The notes beneath the pieces were generated by a model. The model was not told the DNA's origin. It saw only the letters and a program-made list of their open reading frames with translations, and made no database searches. Below, piece by piece: positions 18,471 through 26,405 of a stretch of 48,678 bases of DNA. Position 1 is the first letter of the stretch; every line of letters begins with the position of its first letter. This DNA is from Acetatifactor muris (GTDB taxonomy: Bacteria > Bacillota > Clostridia > Lachnospirales > Lachnospiraceae), in contig NZ_JANJZD010000034.1 of the NCBI RefSeq assembly GCF_024623325.1, positions 1-48,678 on the forward strand. The letters run 5' to 3'. A program made the translations under genes and the position numbers.

Positions 18471-19720
18471 ATGGCATCATTGAAAAGAGTTACACACAAA
18501 AACGGCCGGGTGGTATATCGTATCGTCATCTGTATGGGGTATGATAAACAGGGGAATAAAATGGTCAGAAATTTTACCTGTCCCGTCAGCCAGTCTGCTA
18601 CTTTCAGACAGCAGGAAAAAGAAGCTCTGAAATATGCCCTGGAGTTGGAAGACAGACTGAAATCTGGCAATGAACACTGCGACAATAGACTGTTGTTTGA
18701 AGATTTTTCCCGCAAATGGCTTGAAAACGTGAAAGATACGCTTGCTTACGGAACTTATGTGGGATATGAACAATTATTGCGGAGCAAAATTCTTCCTTAT
18801 TTTAATGGTTATAAAATAGCCCATATCAGAACGTCGGATATCGAGGCTTTTTACAGGACGCTGACAGACATTTATTCCCCGGCACAATCAGACGTTATGC
18901 CAATGTACTGAATTGCATCTTCGGAACGGCAAAAAGGTGGAATATCATTGCGGATAATCCATGTCAGAATGCGCTGAAGCCAAAACAAAAGCAGGAAACA
19001 GCAGCATTGCGGTATTTTACACCCGAGCAATCTCTGATTTTCCTGAAATCTCTGGACATGGTATATGAGACAAAATATGGGAAAAAGGAGCATGTGGTAC
19101 CTTTGCAATACAGAGTTTTCTTTACACTTTCCATTTTCTGCGGCTTCAGAAAAGGGGAAATTCTTGCTCTGCACTGGGAGGACATCTTTTTTGATACCCT
19201 GGAGATTTCGATTTCCAAATCTATTGGAAAAACGGAAAGAGGATTTGGCTATAAGAAGCCAAAGACGCCGGCAGCGGTACGAAAAGTTCCTTTTCCGGAT
19301 CGCTTATTTTCCCTGCTGGAAGAGTATAGAAAAGAATATGAGCTGCTGCGTCTGCAGCTTGGCACAGAATGGCAGGGCAAAGACAATCTCTTTATCCGCT
19401 CTGACGGCAGGCTGATGGGCCACTCCACTGCCTATCAGTATTTTGTGAAGCATCTGAAATATCATAATCAATGGGTTCGGAAATACCCTGTGCAGGCTAA
19501 GGCCGCCGGAATAGAAGAACTGCCGCTCATTCCGCTTCACGGCCTCAGACATTCCTGCGCCACACTGCTGAATTATCTTAATGTTAATATTGTGGATATT
19601 TCAAAATATCTGGGACATACTAACTGTTCCACAACAATGAATATTTACGCTCATAGTTTTGAAGCGCAGAAAAGAGTGGTGAGCAGCAAGCTGAATGAAT
19701 TCATCAGAGCCAATTGTTAA
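18471..19720 (+). pseudogene. Tyrosine recombinase (integrase), frameshifted
   Basis: Two frames together give one phage/transposon-type tyrosine recombinase. The first (from ATG 18471, after AGAAGGGTTGTAAA) has the N-terminal arm-binding domain (MASLKRVTHKNGRVVYRIVI) and core-binding domain up to FYRTLTDIYSP, then runs out of frame to a TGA at 18911. The other frame continues with RRYANVLNCIFGTAKRW and the catalytic domain. All catalytic residues remain: Arg in CGFRKGEILALHWED, Lys in VRKVPF, HGLRH, LGHT and Tyr in IYAHS. Restoring one G in the run CCCCGG near 18877-18882 rejoins the frames as SPGTIRRYAN, so a single-base deletion, or a sequencing error, breaks it. Confidence 0.88.
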
Positions 19721-19930
19721 CCGGCCAAAATTCGGGCTGTATGTTTTGTCTATATTTTGGTCTGTCTAATCTGTGCTTTGAGTAATTTTAAACCTGGAAA
19801 AGCATAAAAACCCTGCTATTTGTTTGATTTTGTCATCTAAAATGCCATATCACGGAAGAATATGACCATTTTCCACAATATGCGACTTGTGCGGTTAACT
19901 GCCTTCCGTAAAAAAGGATACAAAAAAATC
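19721..19930. other. Gap between recombinase remnant and promoter 2
   Basis: AT-rich, no gene seen. ACGGAAG near 19853 and CTTCCGT near 19905 form short inverted repeats about 50 bases apart; no clear terminator for the recombinase is visible. Confidence 0.35.
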
Positions 19931-19959
19931 TTGACACATTCTTAAGTTTAATTTATACT
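19931..19959 (+). promoter_or_regulatory. Promoter of ABC operon 2
   Basis: Consensus TTGACA (19931-19936), 17 bases, TATACT (19954-19959). The -10 region is part of a 22-base word shared in inverted orientation with the operon 1 promoter. A leader of about 150 bases follows before the ATG at 20115. Confidence 0.9.
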
Positions 19960-19986
19960 AAACTACGTTAGCTGCATAGACCGCTA

Positions 19987-20005
19987 CATTGTATACAAGT
20001 ATTCA
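19987..20005 (+). promoter_or_regulatory. Candidate operator of operon 2
   Basis: CATTGTATACAAGTATTCA carries the palindrome TTGTATACAA (19989-19998) some 25 bases after the expected transcription start. It is the exact inverted copy of 18134-18152, pointing to shared repression of both operons by one regulator encoded elsewhere. Confidence 0.6.
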
Positions 20006-20114
20006 GCAAAGGAGCGAATAAATATTATTCAATCCTTTTTTGTTAAGCCTGTTGATTTAAAGCAATACAGCGTAAAAGTATGCAGAACAATATCATAATA
20101 GGAGGAAAAGCATT

Positions 20115-22295
20115 ATGAAAAGAAAAAAGTTACTTGCAGTTCTGCTGGCTTCCGCAATGGCCTTAAGCATGGCCGCCTGCGGTAATGATGCGCCCGCAGA
20201 CAGCAGCACACTGTCGGATCAGTCTTCCGGAGAATCCACTCCGGCTGAGAGCAGTTCCGACGAGACTCCCGCCGAGTCCTCTTCGGAGACCACCGGCGAT
20301 GTAACGTATGAGAACAAGGTAATCATGGGTAATACCACTGACCTGACAGGAGATTTCCGTTATCCCGGCTGGGGTACCAGCTCCGTGGGCGCATCCGATC
20401 AGGATGTCGGACGTCTGACCATAGGTTATAGTACACAGGAAGTGGCAGAGGATGGAAACATGGTGTGGAATGACACCGCCGTAAAGAGCCACACAGAGAC
20501 AGAAAATGAAGATGGAACCGCTACTTTTACAGTAGAGCTCAACGAAGGTCTGACCTTCAGTGACGGTTCTCCTCTCACGGCTAAGAATTATCTGGCAAGA
20601 ATTCTGGCATTTTCCACTCCTGTTGCCATGGAAGCCGGCCATCCCGCTATGGTAGGCAACGCTTTTGTAGGATTTGAGGAATTCAAAGCTTACACAGGCG
20701 AGGAAGCGGAAGGAGCTTCCAAAGAGTTCAAGGGAGTTCGCCTCCTGAGCGATTACAGCTTTTCCGTTACCGTATCTTCCGATTATTATCCGTACTATTT
20801 CGCCTATACTTATGCTGGTATAAGTCCGGCTCCCATGGGCCTGTTCCTGGGCGAAGGCGTGGACATCATGGATGATGGCAACGGCGCGTACTTAACTGAG
20901 AACTTCTATGAGAAGAACGGAGACAGCTATGTGAAGGCAGCCGAGATCGAGGCAAATCGCTACGATCTGACCAAGTACCCTTATTCCGGTGCCTATGTGG
21001 TTTCCGACTGGGATGCTTCCACCAAGCAGGCTACCATGACCATCAATCCTGAATTCAAAGGAAACTATGAAGGTCAGACCCCTTCTATCGAAACCATCGT
21101 TTATGTAAAGCTGATTCAGGAGACACAGCTGGAAGAACTTACCACCGGCGGCACGGATATCCTGGGCGGTGTGACCGGAGGTAAGGATACCACGGCAGCG
21201 CTGGCAGTGGTAGACGGCGAGAACTTCTCCGAGACACATTATCAGAGAGCCGGTTACGGTAAGATTCAGTTTGACTGTGACTTTGGTCCCACCATGTTCC
21301 AGGAAGTTCGTCAGGCAATTGCCTATCTGCTGAACCGTACCGAGTTCTGCCAGACCTTTACCGGCGGTTACGGTGTGGTGGTAGACGGTCCTTACAGCCC
21401 TGACCTTGCTCCCTGGAAGGCAATACAGGATGAAGTCGAACTGATTGACTATTCCTTCTCTCCCGAATCTGCCAAGAAGGTTCTGGAAGACGGCGGATGG
21501 ATTTACAACTCCAAGGGTGAGCCGTTCGTGGAAGGTGCCGAAGGCGTTGATGCGGTACGCTATAAGAAGCTGACAGCTGACGAAGCAAATGCTCTGGACG
21601 GCGCTAACAAGACCTATGCTTCCGTTTCCAATACGGATGGTGTGACTTATGCAACTGTTGAAGTCAACGGCGAATACTACATGCCTCTGGCAATCAACTG
21701 GTTCGGTTCTACTCCCAACGATGTGACCGACCTGATTTCCACCACACTGGCCAACAGTTCTGATCTGGCTGCAACAGGTATGGTAATTCGTTCTACTACA
21801 GGTGATTTCAACAAGCTTCTGGGTGAGATTTACCGTGAGCCCAGCTATGGTTACAACGGTGTTCCTACTTATGGCATGTACAACCTGGCTACCGGTTTTT
21901 CAACTTTGATAAACCTTGATACTTCCTACCAGTGGTCTCATGACCCTGCATGGTTTACCAACTCTTCCAACAAGCTGTATGACTCCTATGATATCGACTT
22001 CCCTTATGATATCAAGGCTGATAAGCTGAGCTATGAGGAAGCGGTGGAAGCATCCGGCGACAAACTGGGTATGGATTATCTGTCTATGGGTATGGTATAC
22101 ACTGCCACAACCGAAGAGGAGTTTAACCAGTGGTATATGGGTTATGTGGAGAGATGGAACGAGCTGATGCCCGACATCCCGCTGTACTCCAACTACTACT
22201 ATGATGTTTACAATTCCAAGATTGAGAATTTCCACACCAGTCCGTTCCGCGGTCCGGCAGCTGCTCTTCTCTATGCAAATGTGAAAGGCTTCTAA
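20115..22295 (+). CDS. Oligopeptide-binding lipoprotein, operon 2 (canonical order)
   Basis: The 726-residue SBP_bac_5-type lipoprotein starts MKRKKLLAVLLASAMALSMAAC (lipid-anchored Cys22), followed by a Ser/Thr/Glu/Pro-rich linker to about 62. The binding domain begins NKVIMGNTTDLTGDFRY and ends with the WNELMPDIPLYSNYYYDVYN segment and a short tail (AAALLYANVKGF), which is where that segment sits in ordinary OppA/DppA proteins. It serves permeases B and C downstream. Its signal peptide is nearly identical to that of the operon 1 paralogue, although the mature domains differ both in sequence and in segment order. AGGAGGAAAAGCATT precedes the ATG. Confidence 0.94.
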   Translation: MKRKKLLAVLLASAMALSMAACGNDAPADSSTLSDQSSGESTPAESSSDETPAESSSETTGDVTYENKVIMGNTTDLTGDFRYPGWGTSSVGASDQDVGRLTIGYSTQEVAEDGNMVWNDTAVKSHTETENEDGTATFTVELNEGLTFSDGSPLTAKNYLARILAFSTPVAMEAGHPAMVGNAFVGFEEFKAYTGEEAEGASKEFKGVRLLSDYSFSVTVSSDYYPYYFAYTYAGISPAPMGLFLGEGVDIMDDGNGAYLTENFYEKNGDSYVKAAEIEANRYDLTKYPYSGAYVVSDWDASTKQATMTINPEFKGNYEGQTPSIETIVYVKLIQETQLEELTTGGTDILGGVTGGKDTTAALAVVDGENFSETHYQRAGYGKIQFDCDFGPTMFQEVRQAIAYLLNRTEFCQTFTGGYGVVVDGPYSPDLAPWKAIQDEVELIDYSFSPESAKKVLEDGGWIYNSKGEPFVEGAEGVDAVRYKKLTADEANALDGANKTYASVSNTDGVTYATVEVNGEYYMPLAINWFGSTPNDVTDLISTTLANSSDLAATGMVIRSTTGDFNKLLGEIYREPSYGYNGVPTYGMYNLATGFSTLINLDTSYQWSHDPAWFTNSSNKLYDSYDIDFPYDIKADKLSYEEAVEASGDKLGMDYLSMGMVYTATTEEEFNQWYMGYVERWNELMPDIPLYSNYYYDVYNSKIENFHTSPFRGPAAALLYANVKGF

Positions 22296-22334
22296 GCTGC
22301 AGGTTTGGTTTCAATCGATGCGAAAGTAAAAAAG

Positions 22335-22367
22335 ATGGGGCGGCCGTCAAAACGACTGCTCCATTTT
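22335..22367 (+). terminator. Stem-loop after the operon 2 binding-protein gene
   Basis: ATGGGGCGGCCGTC pairs with CGACTGCTCCAT, with some G-U pairs, around AAAA and is followed by TTTT. It occupies the same place as the hairpin at 15687-15717 in operon 1 and probably lets only part of the transcripts continue into the permease genes. Confidence 0.65.
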
Positions 22368-22395
22368 AACATCAATATCAGAAATGGGGTATGAT

Positions 22396-23424
22396 ATGGG
22401 CAAATATATACTGAAAAGATTTGGCTATATGGTTGTGGTTCTCATGATCCTCTCCTTTCTCATGTTCTTCGTGTACTCTCTCATTCCCTTTGACCGGGCG
22501 GTAGCCGAGGCGGAGCCCTTCAGAAAAGGACTTAAGACTACGGAAAATGCCACCGAACTTTACCTGGCAAAGATTGAAGAACTCAGAAAAGAGCTGGGAA
22601 CAGATCAGAATGTGGTGGTGCGTTATCTGGGCTGGATCGGCCTGGCGCCCATCAATGGAAAATACAACGGAATCCTTCAGGGGAATCTGGGTTACAGCTA
22701 TGAATATGACAGATCTGCAAAAGAAGTACTGGCAGATCCTCTGAAAAATACAGTTTTTATCAACATTTTTGCAACGATTCTCGGCCTGGGTATTACAATC
22801 CCTCTGGGTATTTTCTGTGCTGTCCACAGAGGCAGTAAAAGGGATACCGCCGTCCAGGTGGGAACCATCGTGGGCTACAGTATTCCGGGTTTTATTATTG
22901 CAATTGTCTTTATCTGGCTTTTCGCCATTGTATTGGGATGGTTCCCCGTTTCCGGTATGAAGACGCCGGGTTCCAATTACACCGGCTTTGCCGAGCTGAA
23001 AGACAGACTTTATTATATGGCTCTGCCGCTGATTGTTATGACGTTCTCATCCCTGGGCGGCATGACCCGCTATGTGAGGGCATCCATGTCAGAGGCACTT
23101 TCTCTTGACTGTATCCGTACTGCCAGAGCCAAGGGACTGGTGGAGAAGACAGTCATATATTCTCATGCATTCCGCAATGCGCTGATTCCCATCATCACGC
23201 TGGTAATCGGATGGTTTATCGGTATCTTTTCAGGATCTATTGTTATTGAAAATATTTTCGGTCTCAACGGTGTAGGCCGCATTTATATACTCAGCCTGAA
23301 CAGCAAGGACTTTGAAGTGGTATTATTGCTTCAGATGTTCTATGTTATTCTGGGGCTTCTTGGTAACCTGATCGTCGACATCGCTTACGGCCTGGCTGAT
23401 CCCAGAGTCCGGGTAAATAAGTAA
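22396..23424 (+). CDS. Oligopeptide ABC permease B, operon 2
   Basis: The 342-residue DppB/OppB-type permease starts MGKYILKRFGYMVVVL, followed by an external loop of about 90 residues with GNLGYSYEYD, the other membrane helices, and the coupling loop ARAKGLVEKTVIYSHAFRNALIP, ending LADPRVRVNK. The ATG at 22396 aligns with the operon 1 paralogue; GGGGT lies eight bases before it. It forms the membrane channel with permease C, 15 bases downstream. Confidence 0.95.
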   Translation: MGKYILKRFGYMVVVLMILSFLMFFVYSLIPFDRAVAEAEPFRKGLKTTENATELYLAKIEELRKELGTDQNVVVRYLGWIGLAPINGKYNGILQGNLGYSYEYDRSAKEVLADPLKNTVFINIFATILGLGITIPLGIFCAVHRGSKRDTAVQVGTIVGYSIPGFIIAIVFIWLFAIVLGWFPVSGMKTPGSNYTGFAELKDRLYYMALPLIVMTFSSLGGMTRYVRASMSEALSLDCIRTARAKGLVEKTVIYSHAFRNALIPIITLVIGWFIGIFSGSIVIENIFGLNGVGRIYILSLNSKDFEVVLLLQMFYVILGLLGNLIVDIAYGLADPRVRVNK

Positions 23425-23439
23425 GGAGGAATAAGAAAA

Positions 23440-25389
23440 ATGGAAAATAAGAAAGCTTCCTCCCGGAAAGGCTTTGCTCCTTTCCGCTGGCTCCGCAGAA
23501 TGTTCTTCGGAGCTTCCAAAGAACTGACAGTTGCCGATGAACGTTATGACAGTCCTGGCAAACTGGCCGTCAAGCGCTTCTTCCGCAAGCCGCTTGCCAC
23601 AGGTGCGGTTATTATACTGGCCGGAATGTTTCTCTTCGTATTCATTGGTTCTGCAATCTCACCCGCAGACCTGACGGAAACCGGCAGTGAGATGCTGCAC
23701 ACCAATATGGCTCCCACGCAGAGCCTGATGAAGCTTCCCGACGGCATGAAGGACGGCGTGGTGGATATCTCTTCCCGCGGTACCTTTACCATCGGCGTGG
23801 ACACTGACGGAAAGGTCTCCATGTGGGGACAGTATGTAAACATTTCCGGCGATCCAGCAAGGGACGTCATGCAGATTCCCGAAGAAGTGAAAAATAACAA
23901 AATTGTCCATGTGGCGGCCGGTTCTGACCACTGTGTGGCTATCTCCGAGGACGGACAAGTCTACGCCTGGGGTGAATTTGACAATGGTCAGTATGGCCAT
24001 GAAGGTTCCATGATTGCAGCTGCCCGCAAGCAGCCGGATGAGCTGATGAACGGAGGAACCATCGACGCCTCTCAGGTCCGTCAGCTGATCTGCGGCAACC
24101 AGGTAACTGCCATCCTCATGGAAGACGGCACCATCTATGCCTGGGGTAATGACGGCTTAAGTGCCACAAACCTCTCTTCTGTCATCAAGCACAGTAAAAA
24201 AGAGGGCAAAATTGTCAAACTGGCATTTACCAATGACGGTATCTACGGAATCGACGAATACGGAATATTTGTCTGCGGTAAAAGTACCAAATATAATCTT
24301 ATCAGTATGCCGGATGAAAATGGACAGAATGTCACTGTTGACCTGTTCGAATATATAGGAGAACGAAAGGTGACCGATATCGCCGCTTCCGGCAATGCTC
24401 TGGCGCTGGTACTGGATGACGGTGAAATCATTGTCAGCGGCATGAAAGAGCCGCAGCCGGAGCTTCTGGAGGGAGAAAACGCAGTGTCCGTCTCCGGCGG
24501 CACCAGACATTTCGTTCTGACCACTGATCAGGGCCGTGTCTATGCGTGGGGACAGAATTACCGCAATCAGTGTAAAATTCCCGGGGCGCTGACCGAGGAA
24601 GGCGCCGTGGATAAGGTATATGCCAGCGGCTTCCAGAATTATGCCTTCAAAGATGGAAAATTCGTTGACTCCTGGGGACTGAAAGGATATCTTATGGGAA
24701 CCGATGACATGGGCCGTGATGTGTTCAACCGTATCATGAACGGCGGTAAGATGACCATGACGGTAGGAGCCGTGGCGGTTATCGTCTCCACCATTATCGG
24801 TATCATCATAGGATGTATTTCGGGATACTTCGGAGGCGCTGTGGATATGCTTCTCATGCGTCTGACGGAGATCGTGGGCGCGATTCCTTTCCTGCCCTTC
24901 GCCCTGTGTCTGTCCGCCATTTTCCAGGGTTCCGATATCCACGAGAATACCCGAATCGTGATTATCATGCTGATTCTGGGTGTGCTGTCCTGGACGGGAC
25001 TGGCCAGACTGGTGAGAGGTCAGATTCTGGCCGAACGTGAGAAGGAATTCGTCACCGCTGCCCGCTCCATGGGTGTCAAGGAGAGGCGAATTGCATTCCG
25101 GCATATCCTTCCGAATATTGTATCCGTTATCCTTGTGACGGTAACCCTGGATTTTGCCAGCTGTATGCTGACAGAGTCTTCCCTCTCCTATCTGGGCTTC
25201 GGCGTACAGCTTCCCCGGCCTACCTGGGGCAATATGCTGAACGGTTCCCGCAATGCCCTGGTCATCCAGTCTTTCTGGTGGAGATGGGTGTTCCCGGCAC
25301 TGTTCCTTTCCGTTGTGGTTATCTGTATCAATATCATCGGTGACACACTGCGGGATGTGCTTGATCCGAAATCGGAGGTAGAAAAGTGA
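23440..25389 (+). CDS. ABC permease C, operon 2, with RCC1-like propeller in the external loop
   Basis: The 649-residue protein has a basic leader, helix 1 (about 54-74), then seven RCC1-like repeats (about 110-415) around motifs such as GKVSMWGQ, GQVYAWGE, GTIYAWGN and GRVYAWGQN, before the permease element GTDDMGRDVFNR and the remaining helices. The coupling loop AARSMGVKERRIAFRHILPN is intact, as is the canonical GRD that its operon 1 paralogue has lost (GAD there). Ordinary DppC proteins have about 300 residues; the extra 300 correspond to the propeller. AAGGAGGAATAAGAAAA precedes the ATG. The stop overlaps the GTG start of the D ATPase. Confidence 0.94.
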   Translation: MENKKASSRKGFAPFRWLRRMFFGASKELTVADERYDSPGKLAVKRFFRKPLATGAVIILAGMFLFVFIGSAISPADLTETGSEMLHTNMAPTQSLMKLPDGMKDGVVDISSRGTFTIGVDTDGKVSMWGQYVNISGDPARDVMQIPEEVKNNKIVHVAAGSDHCVAISEDGQVYAWGEFDNGQYGHEGSMIAAARKQPDELMNGGTIDASQVRQLICGNQVTAILMEDGTIYAWGNDGLSATNLSSVIKHSKKEGKIVKLAFTNDGIYGIDEYGIFVCGKSTKYNLISMPDENGQNVTVDLFEYIGERKVTDIAASGNALALVLDDGEIIVSGMKEPQPELLEGENAVSVSGGTRHFVLTTDQGRVYAWGQNYRNQCKIPGALTEEGAVDKVYASGFQNYAFKDGKFVDSWGLKGYLMGTDDMGRDVFNRIMNGGKMTMTVGAVAVIVSTIIGIIIGCISGYFGGAVDMLLMRLTEIVGAIPFLPFALCLSAIFQGSDIHENTRIVIIMLILGVLSWTGLARLVRGQILAEREKEFVTAARSMGVKERRIAFRHILPNIVSVILVTVTLDFASCMLTESSLSYLGFGVQLPRPTWGNMLNGSRNALVIQSFWWRWVFPALFLSVVVICINIIGDTLRDVLDPKSEVEK

Positions 25390-26405
25390 AAAAAGCTTTA
25401 CTTGAAGTGAAAAACCTTCGTACTTTTTTTAAGACGAGAAACGGCACTGTTAAGGCCGTGAACGATGTATCTTATTCTATTTATCCGGGGCGGACTCTGG
25501 GAATTGTGGGGGAATCCGGCTCCGGGAAAAGTGTCACCGCCATGAGTGTTCTGCGGCTGCTGGATGCCAACGGCTACATTGCAGGCGGCACCGTCACTTT
25601 TGACGGGCAGGACCTGGCCAAAGTGACCACACAGCAGATGTACCATATCAGGGGCAACCGGATTTCCGTGATTTTCCAGGAACCCATGACAAGCCTGAAT
25701 CCCGTTTTCTCCATAAAACGGCAGCTTTCCGAGCCATTTATCATTCATCAGAATATGAGCAAAAAGGAAGCTGAGAAAAAATGTGTTGAAATGCTGCGTG
25801 CCGTGCAGATTCCCAATCCGGAGGCTGTGGCACGTCAATATCCCCATCAACTCTCAGGCGGAATGCGTCAGCGTGTCATGATTGCCATGGCGCTGGCCTG
25901 TAAGCCGGACATTCTCATTGCCGACGAGCCCACCACGGCTCTGGACGTGACCATTCAGGCGCAGATCCTGAGGCTGATGAATGACCTGCAGAAAGAAAAC
26001 GGCACCGCAATCATGTTCATCACCCATGATCTGGGCGTCATCAACGAAATGGCCGACGACGTGGTCGTTATGTACTGCGGTCAGGTAGTGGAACAGGCCC
26101 CTGCAAAGCTGATTTTTACAGACTGCAAAGAAAGCCATCCCTATACAGAAGGACTGATGTACTCCATTCCCAGGCTGAATGACGACCGGTCCAAGCTGGA
26201 CCCGATTCCCGGCGTGGTGCCTCATCCTCTGGATTTGCCGAAGGGCTGCAAATTTGCCCCCCGCTGCAAATACTGTACCCAGAAATGTATCGACAATGAG
26301 CCGCCCCTGGCCCAGGTCGCAGAGAATCAGCTGATTCGCTGTTTCTATCCCAGCAAGGAAGAAAGGAGGAGCTCCGAACATGGAAAAATTACTGTCAATC
26401 ACTAA
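25386..26405 (+). CDS. Oligopeptide ABC transporter ATPase D, operon 2
   Basis: The 339-residue OppD/DppD-type ATPase has Walker A GESGSGKS, Q-loop VIFQEPMTSLNP, signature LSGGMRQRVMIAMAL, Walker B ILIADEPTTALD and the C-terminal Cys cluster GCKFAPRCKYCTQKC. The start is GTG at 25386, overlapping the permease C stop by four bases (GTGA), with GGAGG about ten bases upstream inside permease C, so translation is coupled. The gene end overlaps the start of F by 26 bases. Confidence 0.95.
   Translation: MKKALLEVKNLRTFFKTRNGTVKAVNDVSYSIYPGRTLGIVGESGSGKSVTAMSVLRLLDANGYIAGGTVTFDGQDLAKVTTQQMYHIRGNRISVIFQEPMTSLNPVFSIKRQLSEPFIIHQNMSKKEAEKKCVEMLRAVQIPNPEAVARQYPHQLSGGMRQRVMIAMALACKPDILIADEPTTALDVTIQAQILRLMNDLQKENGTAIMFITHDLGVINEMADDVVVMYCGQVVEQAPAKLIFTDCKESHPYTEGLMYSIPRLNDDRSKLDPIPGVVPHPLDLPKGCKFAPRCKYCTQKCIDNEPPLAQVAENQLIRCFYPSKEERRSSEHGKITVNH

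Noticed and set aside
18471..19720. Active integrase of a present mobile element
   Set aside because: The gene is frameshifted and no other mobile-element gene adjoins; the neighbouring operons are chromosomal transporter paralogues. A sequencing error remains possible.
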